26,670 nt of DNA, taken from NCBI GenBank assembly GCA_045599805.1, contig JAZRWQ010000036.1, positions 1 to 26,670 on the forward strand. The letters run 5' to 3'. How positions within the stretch are numbered: the first letter of the stretch is position 1; each line of letters begins with the position of its first letter. The notes under the pieces are model-generated. The model was not told the origin of the DNA. It did no database searches and was given only the letters and a program-made list of their open reading frames with translations. This DNA is from JAZRWQ01 sp045599805. Its GTDB lineage: Bacteria > Bacillota > Clostridia > Oscillospirales > UMGS1783. This document shows positions 15,332 to 20,947 of the stretch, piece by piece. Made by a program: the position numbers and the translations under genes.

Positions 15332-15408
15332 CTGCCCGTAGCTCAGTTGGATAGAGCGTCAGACTCCGACTCTGAAGGCCGTGCGTTCGAATCGCATCGG
15401 GCAGACCA
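15332..15408 (+). tRNA. tRNA-Arg (anticodon CCG)
   Basis: A full cloverleaf of 77 nt can be folded by eye. The acceptor stem is CTGCCCG/CGGGCAG with discriminator A and an encoded CCA at 15406-15408. The D arm is GCTCAGTTGGATAGAGC, which carries an A at the position-20 arginine identity site. The anticodon stem TCAGA/TCTGA encloses CTCCGAC, so the anticodon is CCG, reading CGG. The T arm is GTGCG-TTCGAAT-CGCAT. No promoter fits between the upstream hairpin and the tRNA, so it is probably transcribed from within or before the PBP gene. Confidence 0.93.
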
Positions 15409-15410
15409 TG

Positions 15411-15449
15411 AAAACCCCTCTTTTGTTTATCGGACAAAAGAGGGGTTTT
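15411..15449 (+). terminator. Long symmetric terminator after the tRNA
   Basis: AAAACCCCTCTTTTGT (15411-15426) and ACAAAAGAGGGGTTTT (15434-15449) form a perfect 16-bp stem with a 7-nt loop. The A and T ends let it act in both directions. It starts 2 bp after the tRNA CCA end. Confidence 0.9.
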
Positions 15450-15450
15450 C

Positions 15451-15530
15451 AATGATATCCGTTCCTTTCCGGAACGGATGATATATCTTCGATATGATAT
15501 CGCACTTCGTGCGATGATATACGCCTGCGG
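15451..15530. repeat. Micro-hairpin array with ATGATAT linkers
   Basis: Repeated ATGATAT or GATAT units alternate with small hairpins of differing stem: ATCCGTTCC/GGAACGGAT, ATATC-TTC-GATAT, ATCGCAC-TTC-GTGCGAT, and a broken last unit ACGCC-TGC-GG. The architecture, including TTC and TGC loops, matches the array at 2932-3077, but the linker sequence is different. It begins right behind the tRNA terminator. Confidence 0.7.
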
Positions 15531-15566
15531 TACAAGAAGAAACATTATCTAATCTTTACTCGTATA

Positions 15567-15595
15567 TTGAAAAAAGTCTGTACCTGTGTTAAAAT
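15567..15595 (+). promoter_or_regulatory. Promoter of the dha remnant
   Basis: TTGAAA (15567-15572), 17 bp, TAAAAT (15590-15595) with TGT just before it gives an extended -10 promoter. AAGGAG follows at 15611-15616, so the decayed gene behind it still has intact start signals. Confidence 0.65.
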
Positions 15596-15623
15596 ACAAC
15601 CATAACAAATAAGGAGATATAAC

Positions 15624-15841
15624 ATGAAAAAATTATAAATTCACCCGAAAATGTTGAAAGCGAAATGCTGTCCGGTATGATAAAGGCATACCCCGACAGA
15701 ATAGGCAGAAGCGATATAATCATGGTAGACTGTCCCATAGCCGAGGGCGCAATATCCGCATCGCTTACCGCGATATCCGGCGGCAGTTTAAATGAGGTCG
15801 CCGAGGAAGCAAAAAATGTGTCCGGAGTGCCTAAATGGTGA
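15624..15841 (+). pseudogene. Collapsed dhaK-dhaM remnant with frameshift
   Basis: The ATG at 15624 reads MKKL then stops, because the run after ATG has six A residues. With one more A the frame reads MKKIINSPENVESEMLSG and continues open to a stop at 15839-15841, about 71 residues. The first 25 or so residues resemble the N-terminus of DhaK (dihydroxyacetone kinase subunit: MKKxIN..ENV..EMLxGxxKAxP). The second half (DCPIAEGAISASLTAISGGS, then LNEVAEEA) resembles the C-terminal end of the DhaM phosphotransferase domain. The simplest reading is a dhaK-L-M operon reduced by one large internal deletion plus a 1-base loss. Promoter and ribosome site remain. The dha assignment is by pattern only. 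Confidence 0.6.
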
Positions 15842-15848
15842 TAAGACC

Positions 15849-15877
15849 TTGTAATAAATTACAAAACGGAGTATAAT
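15849..15877 (+). promoter_or_regulatory. Promoter with palindromic operator, small orphan gene
   Basis: TTGTAA (15849-15854), 17 bp, TATAAT (15872-15877). The -35 box is the left arm of the perfect inverted repeat TTGTAAT-AA-ATTACAA (15849-15864), a likely repressor site. Confidence 0.6.
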
Positions 15878-15909
15878 TAAATTACCAAATAAAAAAGAGG
15901 TAAAAAACT

Positions 15910-16128
15910 ATGGATATCAAAGCTAAGATCACCGAAAGCATCGAAAAAATCACAAGCGACAAATCCCTTCTCGACAAGTTCAAAAAGGACCCCGTCAAGA
16001 CGGTTGAGTCGGTAATCGGCGTTGACCTTCCCGATGACGTCGTAGGAAAGATCGTTGACGGCGTAAAGGCAAAACTTGCCGCAGGCAAGCTCGGCGATGC
16101 CGCCGACAAGCTCAAAAAGTTATTCTGA
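15910..16128 (+). CDS. Small helical protein, leader-peptide-like, unknown role
   Basis: A 72-residue protein, MDIKAKITESIEKITSDKSL at the start, lysine- and aspartate-rich and predicted mainly helical. It has no signal peptide, membrane segment or cysteine. The central LLDKFKKDPVKTVESVIGVD followed by LPDD has the spacing seen in Nif11/NHLP-type leader segments (x-F-x-x-DP-x-x-x-hydrophobic-x-x-x-G-hydrophobic-x-LP). Here no core peptide follows, and no RiPP-modifying enzyme is present in the window. It stands alone with its own promoter and palindrome upstream and a perfect 32-bp palindromic terminator immediately after its stop. Coding potential is convincing; the function is not recognised. 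Confidence 0.72.
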   Translation: MDIKAKITESIEKITSDKSLLDKFKKDPVKTVESVIGVDLPDDVVGKIVDGVKAKLAAGKLGDAADKLKKLF

Positions 16129-16129
16129 A

Positions 16130-16161
16130 AAAAGTGAGCATTGAATTCAATGCTCACTTTT
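16130..16161. terminator. Perfect palindromic terminator
   Basis: AAAAGTGAGCATTGAA (16130-16145) is followed directly by its exact complement TTCAATGCTCACTTTT (16146-16161). It ends the 72-residue gene on the plus strand. The stop of the GH38-like fragment on the minus strand lies inside it. Confidence 0.85.
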
Positions 16162-16503
16162 ATTTATCTTTCGGTTATTCTGAATCGGAAAATCGAATCT
16201 CCGCCGTACCACATCGGCTGATTGCAGCCCGTTATTGTCGTTTGTGAAGCCGAAAGCTATTACAAAATCATCAAATAGCAATTCACTTCCGTAACTGTGC
16301 TGGTACATCACGGTTATTTCATCACTGCCGTTTCTCCATCTGAATACGGGCGGCATATCGGGCAGGGGAAAGGCCGGGTTTATGCCGAGATGCAGAAATT
16401 TAACGCCATATTTTGCCAGATACGGTATGATTGCCTTCGTGTGCCCCGGAACATCCGACATTTTTGCCGCAGTTGTTTTCTTTCCGTTAATAGCCGTCTG
16501 ATT
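16147..16503 (-). pseudogene. Fragment of a GH38-like (DUF5054-type) glycosidase
   Basis: The minus strand is open from about 16503 to a stop at 16147. Translated without regard to a start, it contains NGKKTTAAKMSDVPGHT, KFLHLGINPAFPLPDMPPVF, RWRNGSDEITVMYQHSYGSE and a TNDNNGLQSADVVRRRF segment, which resemble consecutive blocks of the catalytic domain of alpha-mannosidase-like (GH38/DUF5054) proteins. Such proteins are many hundreds of residues long, so only about 120 central residues survive. The N-terminal part is replaced by the SLOG gene, whose stop codon overlaps this frame, and no ribosome site precedes the ATG at 16459-16461. It is therefore treated as a decayed remnant. Family assignment is by pattern and moderately sure. 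Confidence 0.6.
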
Positions 16504-16508
16504 TACAG

Positions 16509-16970
16509 CTAATATACGTTTATAACATGTTTGCCGTTTTTGAGGGCATATTTCATCGTGTAATAGGTGCCGCCTTTCAGGCGCGAATCCTTGTAGCAGA
16601 TAAGCACGTCGCTGTTGTCCACCATGTAGCGGTTGCGCTTAAACATACAGTCCGATGAGTAATTTTCGCTTACGTAAATCACCTCGTCTGCCATAACCTT
16701 TATGTTGTAAAGGCAGAGCTTTTCGAGGTCGCTCCAGTTTTTGTCCTGCTCCCTGCATGGCAAAGCAAGGATAAGCTTTACGTCTCCCTTAAGACGGCGC
16801 AGGGCGATAACGCAGGTTTCGCAAAGCATATCAAAGCCTATCGCGCCGCCGGCGATAAAGGTGCGCGCACCCATATCGTAAAGCTTTTCTATTTCATCCA
16901 TTATGCGCTTTGAAAGCGCTTCCTTTTCGGCATCGGGGAAATGCCGGTGCCCGCTGAAACAAACGGTCAT
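16509..16970 (-). CDS. SLOG-family nucleotide-binding protein (DUF1273/YpsA-like)
   Basis: The 153-residue product begins MTVCFSGHRHF and contains the glycine-rich nucleotide-binding segment FIAGGAIGFDMLCE, followed by LILALPCREQDKNW and ending KNGKHVINVY. This is the pattern of the DUF1273/YpsA branch of the SLOG superfamily, Rossmann-like proteins thought to bind nucleotide-derived ligands; the cellular role is unsettled. It is cytoplasmic and of full length. Its ATG overlaps the stop of the TSCPD gene by 4 bp (ATGA), so the two are translationally coupled under the promoter at 17247-17275. Its stop lies at the boundary with the GH38-like fragment. Confidence 0.82.
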   Translation of the reverse strand: MTVCFSGHRHFPDAEKEALSKRIMDEIEKLYDMGARTFIAGGAIGFDMLCETCVIALRRLKGDVKLILALPCREQDKNWSDLEKLCLYNIKVMADEVIYVSENYSSDCMFKRNRYMVDNSDVLICYKDSRLKGGTYYTMKYALKNGKHVINVY

Positions 16971-17221
16971 ACTTCCTCCGCACTTTTAAGGGCGCGTGCT
17001 ATCTGGTCGGGGCAGGAGGTGTCCTTGAATCCGCACTTTATCCCCGAAAGCTTCTTTATCGCTTCATCCTTGTTCATTCCGGTGATAAGCGCTTTTATCC
17101 CCTGCAGATTGCCGTTGCAGCCGCCTTTTATTATTATTTCTTCGATAATATCGTCATTAAGCGTTATTTCGTAATATTTTGAGCATACGCCCTGCGGCGT
17201 ATATGTTATTTTTTTTATCAT
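16967..17221 (-). CDS. TSCPD domain-containing protein (TIGR03905-like)
   Basis: The 84-residue protein has the TSCPD motif near its C-terminus as FKDTSCPDQIARAL, plus IKGGCNGNLQGIKALITGM in the middle, the arrangement of the small stand-alone TSCPD family. The TSCPD domain also occurs at the end of some class II ribonucleotide reductases, where cysteines bind metal; the stand-alone protein has no established role. Two of its cysteines (GGC and SCPD) are in place for metal or redox use. It is the first gene of a two-gene minus-strand operon with the SLOG gene, with a 4-bp overlap. AAAAGGAG precedes the ATG. Confidence 0.83.
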   Translation of the reverse strand: MIKKITYTPQGVCSKYYEITLNDDIIEEIIIKGGCNGNLQGIKALITGMNKDEAIKKLSGIKCGFKDTSCPDQIARALKSAEEV

Positions 17222-17246
17222 GCTTTTTTAACTCCTTTTCAAACCG

Positions 17247-17275
17247 ATTATACAATAAACGCCGGATGTATGCAA
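17247..17275 (-). promoter_or_regulatory. Promoter of the TSCPD-SLOG operon
   Basis: On the minus strand TTGCAT (17270-17275), 17 bp, TATAAT (17247-17252), 25 bp ahead of the TSCPD start codon. Confidence 0.72.
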
Positions 17276-17299
17276 TACGAATTTTCAGGAAAAATTCAT

Positions 17300-17328
17300 T
17301 TTACAAATCGCCTTCCGGATGATATAAT
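17300..17328 (+). promoter_or_regulatory. Promoter of srtB
   Basis: TTTACA (17300-17305), 17 bp, TATAAT (17323-17328), with a short leader and AAAGGTGAT before the sortase ATG. Confidence 0.75.
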
Positions 17329-17355
17329 TATCTTATTAAGGAAAGGTGATATAAC

Positions 17356-18249
17356 ATGAATTACGATATGCCACCCGAAGAAAACAACGAAACCGTAACC
17401 GGATCCGGCGCAAGCCGCCTTGAAAAAACGGTGTCCAAAAAGAAGAAAAAGAAAAATATAATATACGACATACTTATTGCAATATGCCTTATCGTTTTCG
17501 CGGTAAGCGCTTTCTATCTCGACCGCTGGATGTGGGATAACTACAAGTCCGGCAAAATTACAGAGGAAACGAAAGAGATCGCGGAGGTTGAAACCGAGAA
17601 GGTCAAAACCAAAGGCGGCAAGGTCATTGCCGGCATGGAGGGCGATGAAACGGAAGGCGAAAAGGACTACCTCGATCTTGACGTTGAAAAGCTCTATGCC
17701 GCAAATCCCGATGCCGTAGGCTGGATACGTGTAAACGGTACGCTTGTCGACTATCCCGTTGTTCAGGCAGGCAATAACGATTTCTATCTCAGGCACGACT
17801 TCAAGGGCGATTACAGCGATGCCGGCTGTCCGTTCATGGACTACCGCAACAACGGCAAGGATATCAAATCCAATAAAAACGTTATAATCTACGCCCACGC
17901 GCGCAAGGACCGCTCCATGTTCGGCTCGCTCGATTATTGCCTGCAGCCCTGGTGGTACGGCGAGTCATCCTTCCCATATATCAGATATACCACGCTGGAT
18001 GAAAAAACCGTCTGGAAGATATTCGCGGTTTATACCGTAAATGTTGACGAGTTTTATTATATTCGCACCGAGTTTGCCGACGATGCCGACTTTATGAAAT
18101 TCATAGACGAAATCAATAAAATAAATGAGCACAACTTCGGTGTTGACGTTTCCGCCGATGACACGATAATGACTCTTTCCACCTGCTCCTACGGCAACAA
18201 GGACCGTCTTGTAGTTCAGGCAAAGCTTATACAAAGCGAAGCAAGATAA
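17356..18249 (+). CDS. srtB: Class B sortase
   Basis: This 297-residue transpeptidase has an N-terminal cytoplasmic tail rich in lysine, one membrane anchor (about residues 35-55, IIYDILIAICLIVFAVSAFY) and an extracellular catalytic domain. The class B features are visible: PDAVGWIRVNGTLVDYPVVQ at the domain start, catalytic His181 in IIYAHAR, Cys277 in LSTCSY and Arg284 in KDRLVVQAKL. Class B sortases attach proteins to peptidoglycan or build pili. No protein with an evident sorting signal is encoded in this window, so its substrate lies elsewhere. It has its own promoter and terminator. Its stop codon is inside a 20-bp tandem duplication (18241-18260 and 18261-18279). Confidence 0.92.
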   Translation: MNYDMPPEENNETVTGSGASRLEKTVSKKKKKKNIIYDILIAICLIVFAVSAFYLDRWMWDNYKSGKITEETKEIAEVETEKVKTKGGKVIAGMEGDETEGEKDYLDLDVEKLYAANPDAVGWIRVNGTLVDYPVVQAGNNDFYLRHDFKGDYSDAGCPFMDYRNNGKDIKSNKNVIIYAHARKDRSMFGSLDYCLQPWWYGESSFPYIRYTTLDEKTVWKIFAVYTVNVDEFYYIRTEFADDADFMKFIDEINKINEHNFGVDVSADDTIMTLSTCSYGNKDRLVVQAKLIQSEAR

Positions 18250-18268
18250 AAAATACCGCAGCAAGAAA

Positions 18269-18300
18269 AAAATACCGCAGTCTTATGACTGCGGTATTTT
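18269..18300. terminator. Terminator hairpin, left copy of a direct repeat
   Basis: AAAATACCGCAGTC and GACTGCGGTATTTT form a perfect 14-bp stem around TTAT. The 32-bp sequence is repeated exactly at 18529-18560, on the other side of the inserted element. It serves the sortase gene. Confidence 0.88.
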
Positions 18301-18526
18301 CAGCCTGTCGATAAAGTCGACAGGCTTATTGAGGTCGACAAAACGACGGGATATTTTTCGTTCTTTTCTTCGTAGGCGTACAGAGGTACGGTAGAGGAAA
18401 AGAACGGAAAAAGGCAATAATGACGGGCGAAACGCCCGTCATTCCTTTTTATTGCAAATTCTCGTTTGGTGTTCTGTTTTGGTGTTTTTCTTTTCCATTG
18501 CCGGTAGACCGAGTTTTTCGACACTC
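18301..18526. repeat. Structured intergenic element, copy 1
   Basis: About 226 bp sharing its first ~129 bp (about seven differences) and last ~29 bp (one difference) with 23103-23340. Conserved stems in order: AGCCTGTCGA/TCGACAGGCT, CGTTCTTTTC/GAAAAGAACG enclosing CGTAC/GTACG, and AATGACGGGCG/CGCCCGTCATT. The ends are weak inverted repeats (TGTCGATAAAGTCGA against TGTCGAAAAACTCGG read from the far end). It has no coding frame of note. It lies exactly between two identical copies of a terminator hairpin, as if inserted with a long target duplication. Confidence 0.8.
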
Positions 18527-18528
18527 TT

Positions 18529-18560
18529 AAAATACCGCAGTCTTATGACTGCGGTATTTT
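18529..18560. terminator. Terminator hairpin, right copy of the direct repeat
   Basis: Identical to 18269-18300. In the minus direction it follows the end of the SGNH esterase gene, so after duplication each of the two convergent genes keeps its own terminator. Confidence 0.85.
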
Positions 18561-18584
18561 ATGAGAAAATTACAACAATTAAAT

Positions 18585-19565
18585 TCAGATAATGCCGAAT
18601 TTCTCCATTTCGGCGGAAAGATTTTCGATAAGTACCTTAAAGCCTTCGTTGTTGGGATGGCATACGTCTGCATACAGTGCCGGATCTTTCGGCAGAAGAG
18701 TTCTGCCGTCAACAGCGGGAATGTTAAGACGGCTGCACACCTCAAAGGATTTATCTCTTATCCTCAGTGCCATAGCTTCAATCTTATCACGGTCGGGATC
18801 GCCCGTGCCGTAGTTTGTCATGTAAAAGGGAGTTATGGCAATTTTCTTTGCATCAGGGAATCTTGCACAGAGATTTCCGTAGAAATCCTCGATATTGCGG
18901 CATATTTTATCATAATCGCCTACAAATCCCATATCGTTTGTACCAAGCTCGGTAATAACGATGTCGGGCTTTATTTTAAGGTTTTCTTCAAAATAGTCGC
19001 CGCGATGAATTTCTCCGCCTACCGATAAATTCAGGTAATCAAGTCCGTATTTTCTTGCAAGCCGCGGAACGGGGGCAAGGTAGGGGTTTTGACCGAACAG
19101 TCCCTGGAAGATAGAATCGCCTGCCATAAGCAGCATCTTTGACTGGTTTTTTTCAACCGGTTTCCAGTTGCCGAGATCAAAATTCTTGAACGTAAGATTA
19201 TAACCTACCGGCAGATACATACATATTTTAGTCATGCCCTTATTTTTAAGGTAGTACGTGTTGCGGTATGAAAACATGGGTGGAAGCAGAGTTTCGGTGA
19301 ACTCTCCGTTTTCCGTTACATCAATACCGGTGTAAAATACGTAGTTTGTCTCGTGGGTATACTCCATCTGCAAATCAAAGCTTATTTCTTTTGCATCGGT
19401 GTAAAATTCAATGGTAATACCTGCCGGACAAAGCCCGTAGGGAGTGCGTGGCTGCTGCCAATAAAAGCCGAGGCGTTCATTGGTAAAACGTGATGGAATT
19501 ATTCTTCCGTCGTCAAAAACGGTTACCTGAATGCAGTGCTTAAAAATCTCTTTAATGTTTGGCAT
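18585..19565 (-). CDS. SGNH/GDSL hydrolase (carbohydrate esterase-like)
   Basis: The 326-residue product combines an N-terminal beta-sandwich of about 140 residues with a C-terminal SGNH hydrolase domain. The SGNH blocks are intact: GDSIFQG with nucleophile Ser151, GGEIHRG, GTND, and DVCHPNNEG with Asp300 and His303. This two-domain layout is typical of carbohydrate esterases that remove acetyl or similar groups from polysaccharides. No signal peptide is visible, so it may act on imported oligosaccharides. It lies downstream of a sugar-binding lipoprotein on the same strand but has its own promoter. AAAAGGAA precedes the ATG. The family is clear; the substrate is unknown. Confidence 0.85.
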   Translation of the reverse strand: MPNIKEIFKHCIQVTVFDDGRIIPSRFTNERLGFYWQQPRTPYGLCPAGITIEFYTDAKEISFDLQMEYTHETNYVFYTGIDVTENGEFTETLLPPMFSYRNTYYLKNKGMTKICMYLPVGYNLTFKNFDLGNWKPVEKNQSKMLLMAGDSIFQGLFGQNPYLAPVPRLARKYGLDYLNLSVGGEIHRGDYFEENLKIKPDIVITELGTNDMGFVGDYDKICRNIEDFYGNLCARFPDAKKIAITPFYMTNYGTGDPDRDKIEAMALRIRDKSFEVCSRLNIPAVDGRTLLPKDPALYADVCHPNNEGFKVLIENLSAEMEKFGII

Positions 19566-19610
19566 ATTCTGCGTTCCTTTTCGTTTGGATTATAATAAGT
19601 GCTCTATTTA

Positions 19611-19638
19611 ATTATAGCACCTATTTTTCTTTAATCAA
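19611..19638 (-). promoter_or_regulatory. Promoter of the SGNH esterase gene
   Basis: On the minus strand TTGATT (19633-19638), 16 bp, TATAAT (19611-19616) preceded by TGC, an extended -10 promoter lying just past the lipoprotein stop codon. Confidence 0.65.
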
Positions 19639-19641
19639 TAA

Positions 19642-20718
19642 TCAGTCGCCGAAATATGCTTTAACACGAGAAAGAATTGCATCGTAGTAGTTAATATCGG
19701 CATGATCAGAGCCGCCTACGAATGCAACGGGAGCGTCGATTTCAACGAACCATTCAGCTTCGCTGCCGTTAAAGGTCTTGCCTGCAAAGAGTTCATCAAG
19801 ACGGTCAACGGATGCTGCGCATTCATCGTACAGGGGCTGTGCAACGATAGCGGCAACCTTGCCTTCCTTAACGAGCATAACGTTCTTTTCGACATAGTCC
19901 ATACCGATAACTATAAGATCGGTCTTGCCGGTGTTTTCCATAGCTGCTGCCCAAGTCTGCGGAGAAGAACCGGTGGTGCCGAAACCTGCAACGATGTCGG
20001 GATTGGAGGAAATGATAGCGGTAACCTTGTTTGTACCTTCGGTAACTTCGGCGCCCTCAAATACAACATCGAGAACCTTAAAGTTTGCGCCGGACTTAAC
20101 GATGGTGTCACGGAAAGCGTCAGCTGCTGCGTTTTCGGTAACGTTTGCGCTGTTCTGGGTAATGCCGATAGAGCCTTCCTTAATGCCCTTTTCTTCGAGC
20201 TTGTTAAGGATGAATTCAGCACTTTCAACGCCGTAGCTTGCGGGCTTGCAGGAAAGTACACTGTCTATGAAGTCTTTGGTATCGGAATATTCATGAGGGA
20301 AGTGAGGAACTACGATATAAGTGCCGTTAGCTTTCATTTCCTTGCAGAATTCGTAGCAGCCGTCGTCGCCCCATGCGAGCATAATGCCCTGAGCACCGTT
20401 GGTAACTGCGGATTCCCACTTGGTGATAAGCTCCTGAAGAGAGCCTTCATCCAGACCGGAAACAACGGGTTCATAACCTAATTCTTCGCCTCTTTCAAGG
20501 AAGCCCATTTCCATTATACGGCAAACGGGATTGTTGATAGAAGGCATGCAGGCTGCGATCTGAACCTTTTCTTCCTTGGATTCTTCCTTGGATTCTTCTT
20601 TGGATTCCTGTTTGGATTCTTCTTTGGATTCTTCTTTCTGAGCTTCGTTATTGCCGCAGCCGGCCAGCAGGGCAAATACCAAAAGCAGAGAAAGTACGAT
20701 TGCTAAAAATCTTTTCAT
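19642..20718 (-). CDS. Sugar-binding lipoprotein (periplasmic-binding-protein fold)
   Basis: The 358-residue product has a lipoprotein signal: MKRF, a hydrophobic stretch and the lipobox LAGC, with the modified cysteine at about residue 21. A charged linker of repeated KEES units follows, then a periplasmic-binding domain of the RbsB type: IAACMPSINNPVCRIMEMGF, later AIISSNPDIVAGFGTTGSS and DLIVIGMDYV. It would be tethered outside the membrane and bind a sugar or autoinducer-like ligand for an ABC importer or sensor. No permease, ATPase or sensor kinase is adjacent, so it is an orphan. It diverges from an AraC regulator, which may control it. AAAAGGAGA precedes the ATG. No strong promoter is obvious. 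Confidence 0.87.
   Translation of the reverse strand: MKRFLAIVLSLLLVFALLAGCGNNEAQKEESKEESKQESKEESKEESKEEKVQIAACMPSINNPVCRIMEMGFLERGEELGYEPVVSGLDEGSLQELITKWESAVTNGAQGIMLAWGDDGCYEFCKEMKANGTYIVVPHFPHEYSDTKDFIDSVLSCKPASYGVESAEFILNKLEEKGIKEGSIGITQNSANVTENAAADAFRDTIVKSGANFKVLDVVFEGAEVTEGTNKVTAIISSNPDIVAGFGTTGSSPQTWAAAMENTGKTDLIVIGMDYVEKNVMLVKEGKVAAIVAQPLYDECAASVDRLDELFAGKTFNGSEAEWFVEIDAPVAFVGGSDHADINYYDAILSRVKAYFGD
20569..20640 (-). repeat. 12-bp tandem repeat coding the KEES linker
   Basis: Six consecutive 12-bp units (consensus TTCTTCTTTGGA on the plus strand) encode repeated Lys-Glu-Glu-Ser in the linker after the lipid anchor. Units vary at one or a few bases, and one encodes KQES. Confidence 0.85.
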
Positions 20719-20790
20719 GATACAGTCTCCTTTTATGAAATTTTGGAAATAGGGAAGCTTCCGTCTTTAAAATATCACGGTTATTCCCTG

Positions 20791-20808
20791 TGATAAATAT
20801 ATTTATCA
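20791..20808. promoter_or_regulatory. 18-bp perfect palindrome, candidate operator
   Basis: TGATAAATA followed by TATTTATCA is a perfect palindrome in the lipoprotein/AraC intergenic gap. A TATCAC half-site at 20774-20779 also pairs with its GTGATA end. It may bind the AraC protein or another regulator of the lipoprotein gene. Confidence 0.45.
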
Positions 20809-20871
20809 AACAAAAAATATATAAAATATTTCTTCGGGAAAATGCGCCTTTATACGACTGATTTTCGAATA

Positions 20872-20900
20872 TTGACAATTATTTAAAAATAATATATAAT
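20872..20900 (+). promoter_or_regulatory. Consensus promoter of the second AraC gene
   Basis: TTGACA (20872-20877), 17 bp, TATAAT (20895-20900): both hexamers match the sigma-A consensus exactly. Confidence 0.85.
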
Positions 20901-20947
20901 ATATTTTGCAGAGAATATATAATAATTTTCATAAGAGATGAAGAGAT

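Noticed and set aside
15332..15408. tRNA-Arg as attachment site of an integrated element
   Set aside because: No second copy of the tRNA 3' end and no integrase were seen in the window, although decayed genes follow it.
18301..18526. Group II intron or IS200/IS605-type remnant beside a terminator
   Set aside because: No reverse transcriptase, transposase fragment or intron domain V hairpin could be recognised, and those elements do not normally duplicate the whole terminator.
19702..20481. 259-residue plus-strand open frame opposite the sugar-binding lipoprotein
   Set aside because: The minus frame has a lipobox, a ribosome site and a clear binding-protein fold; the plus frame has none of these.
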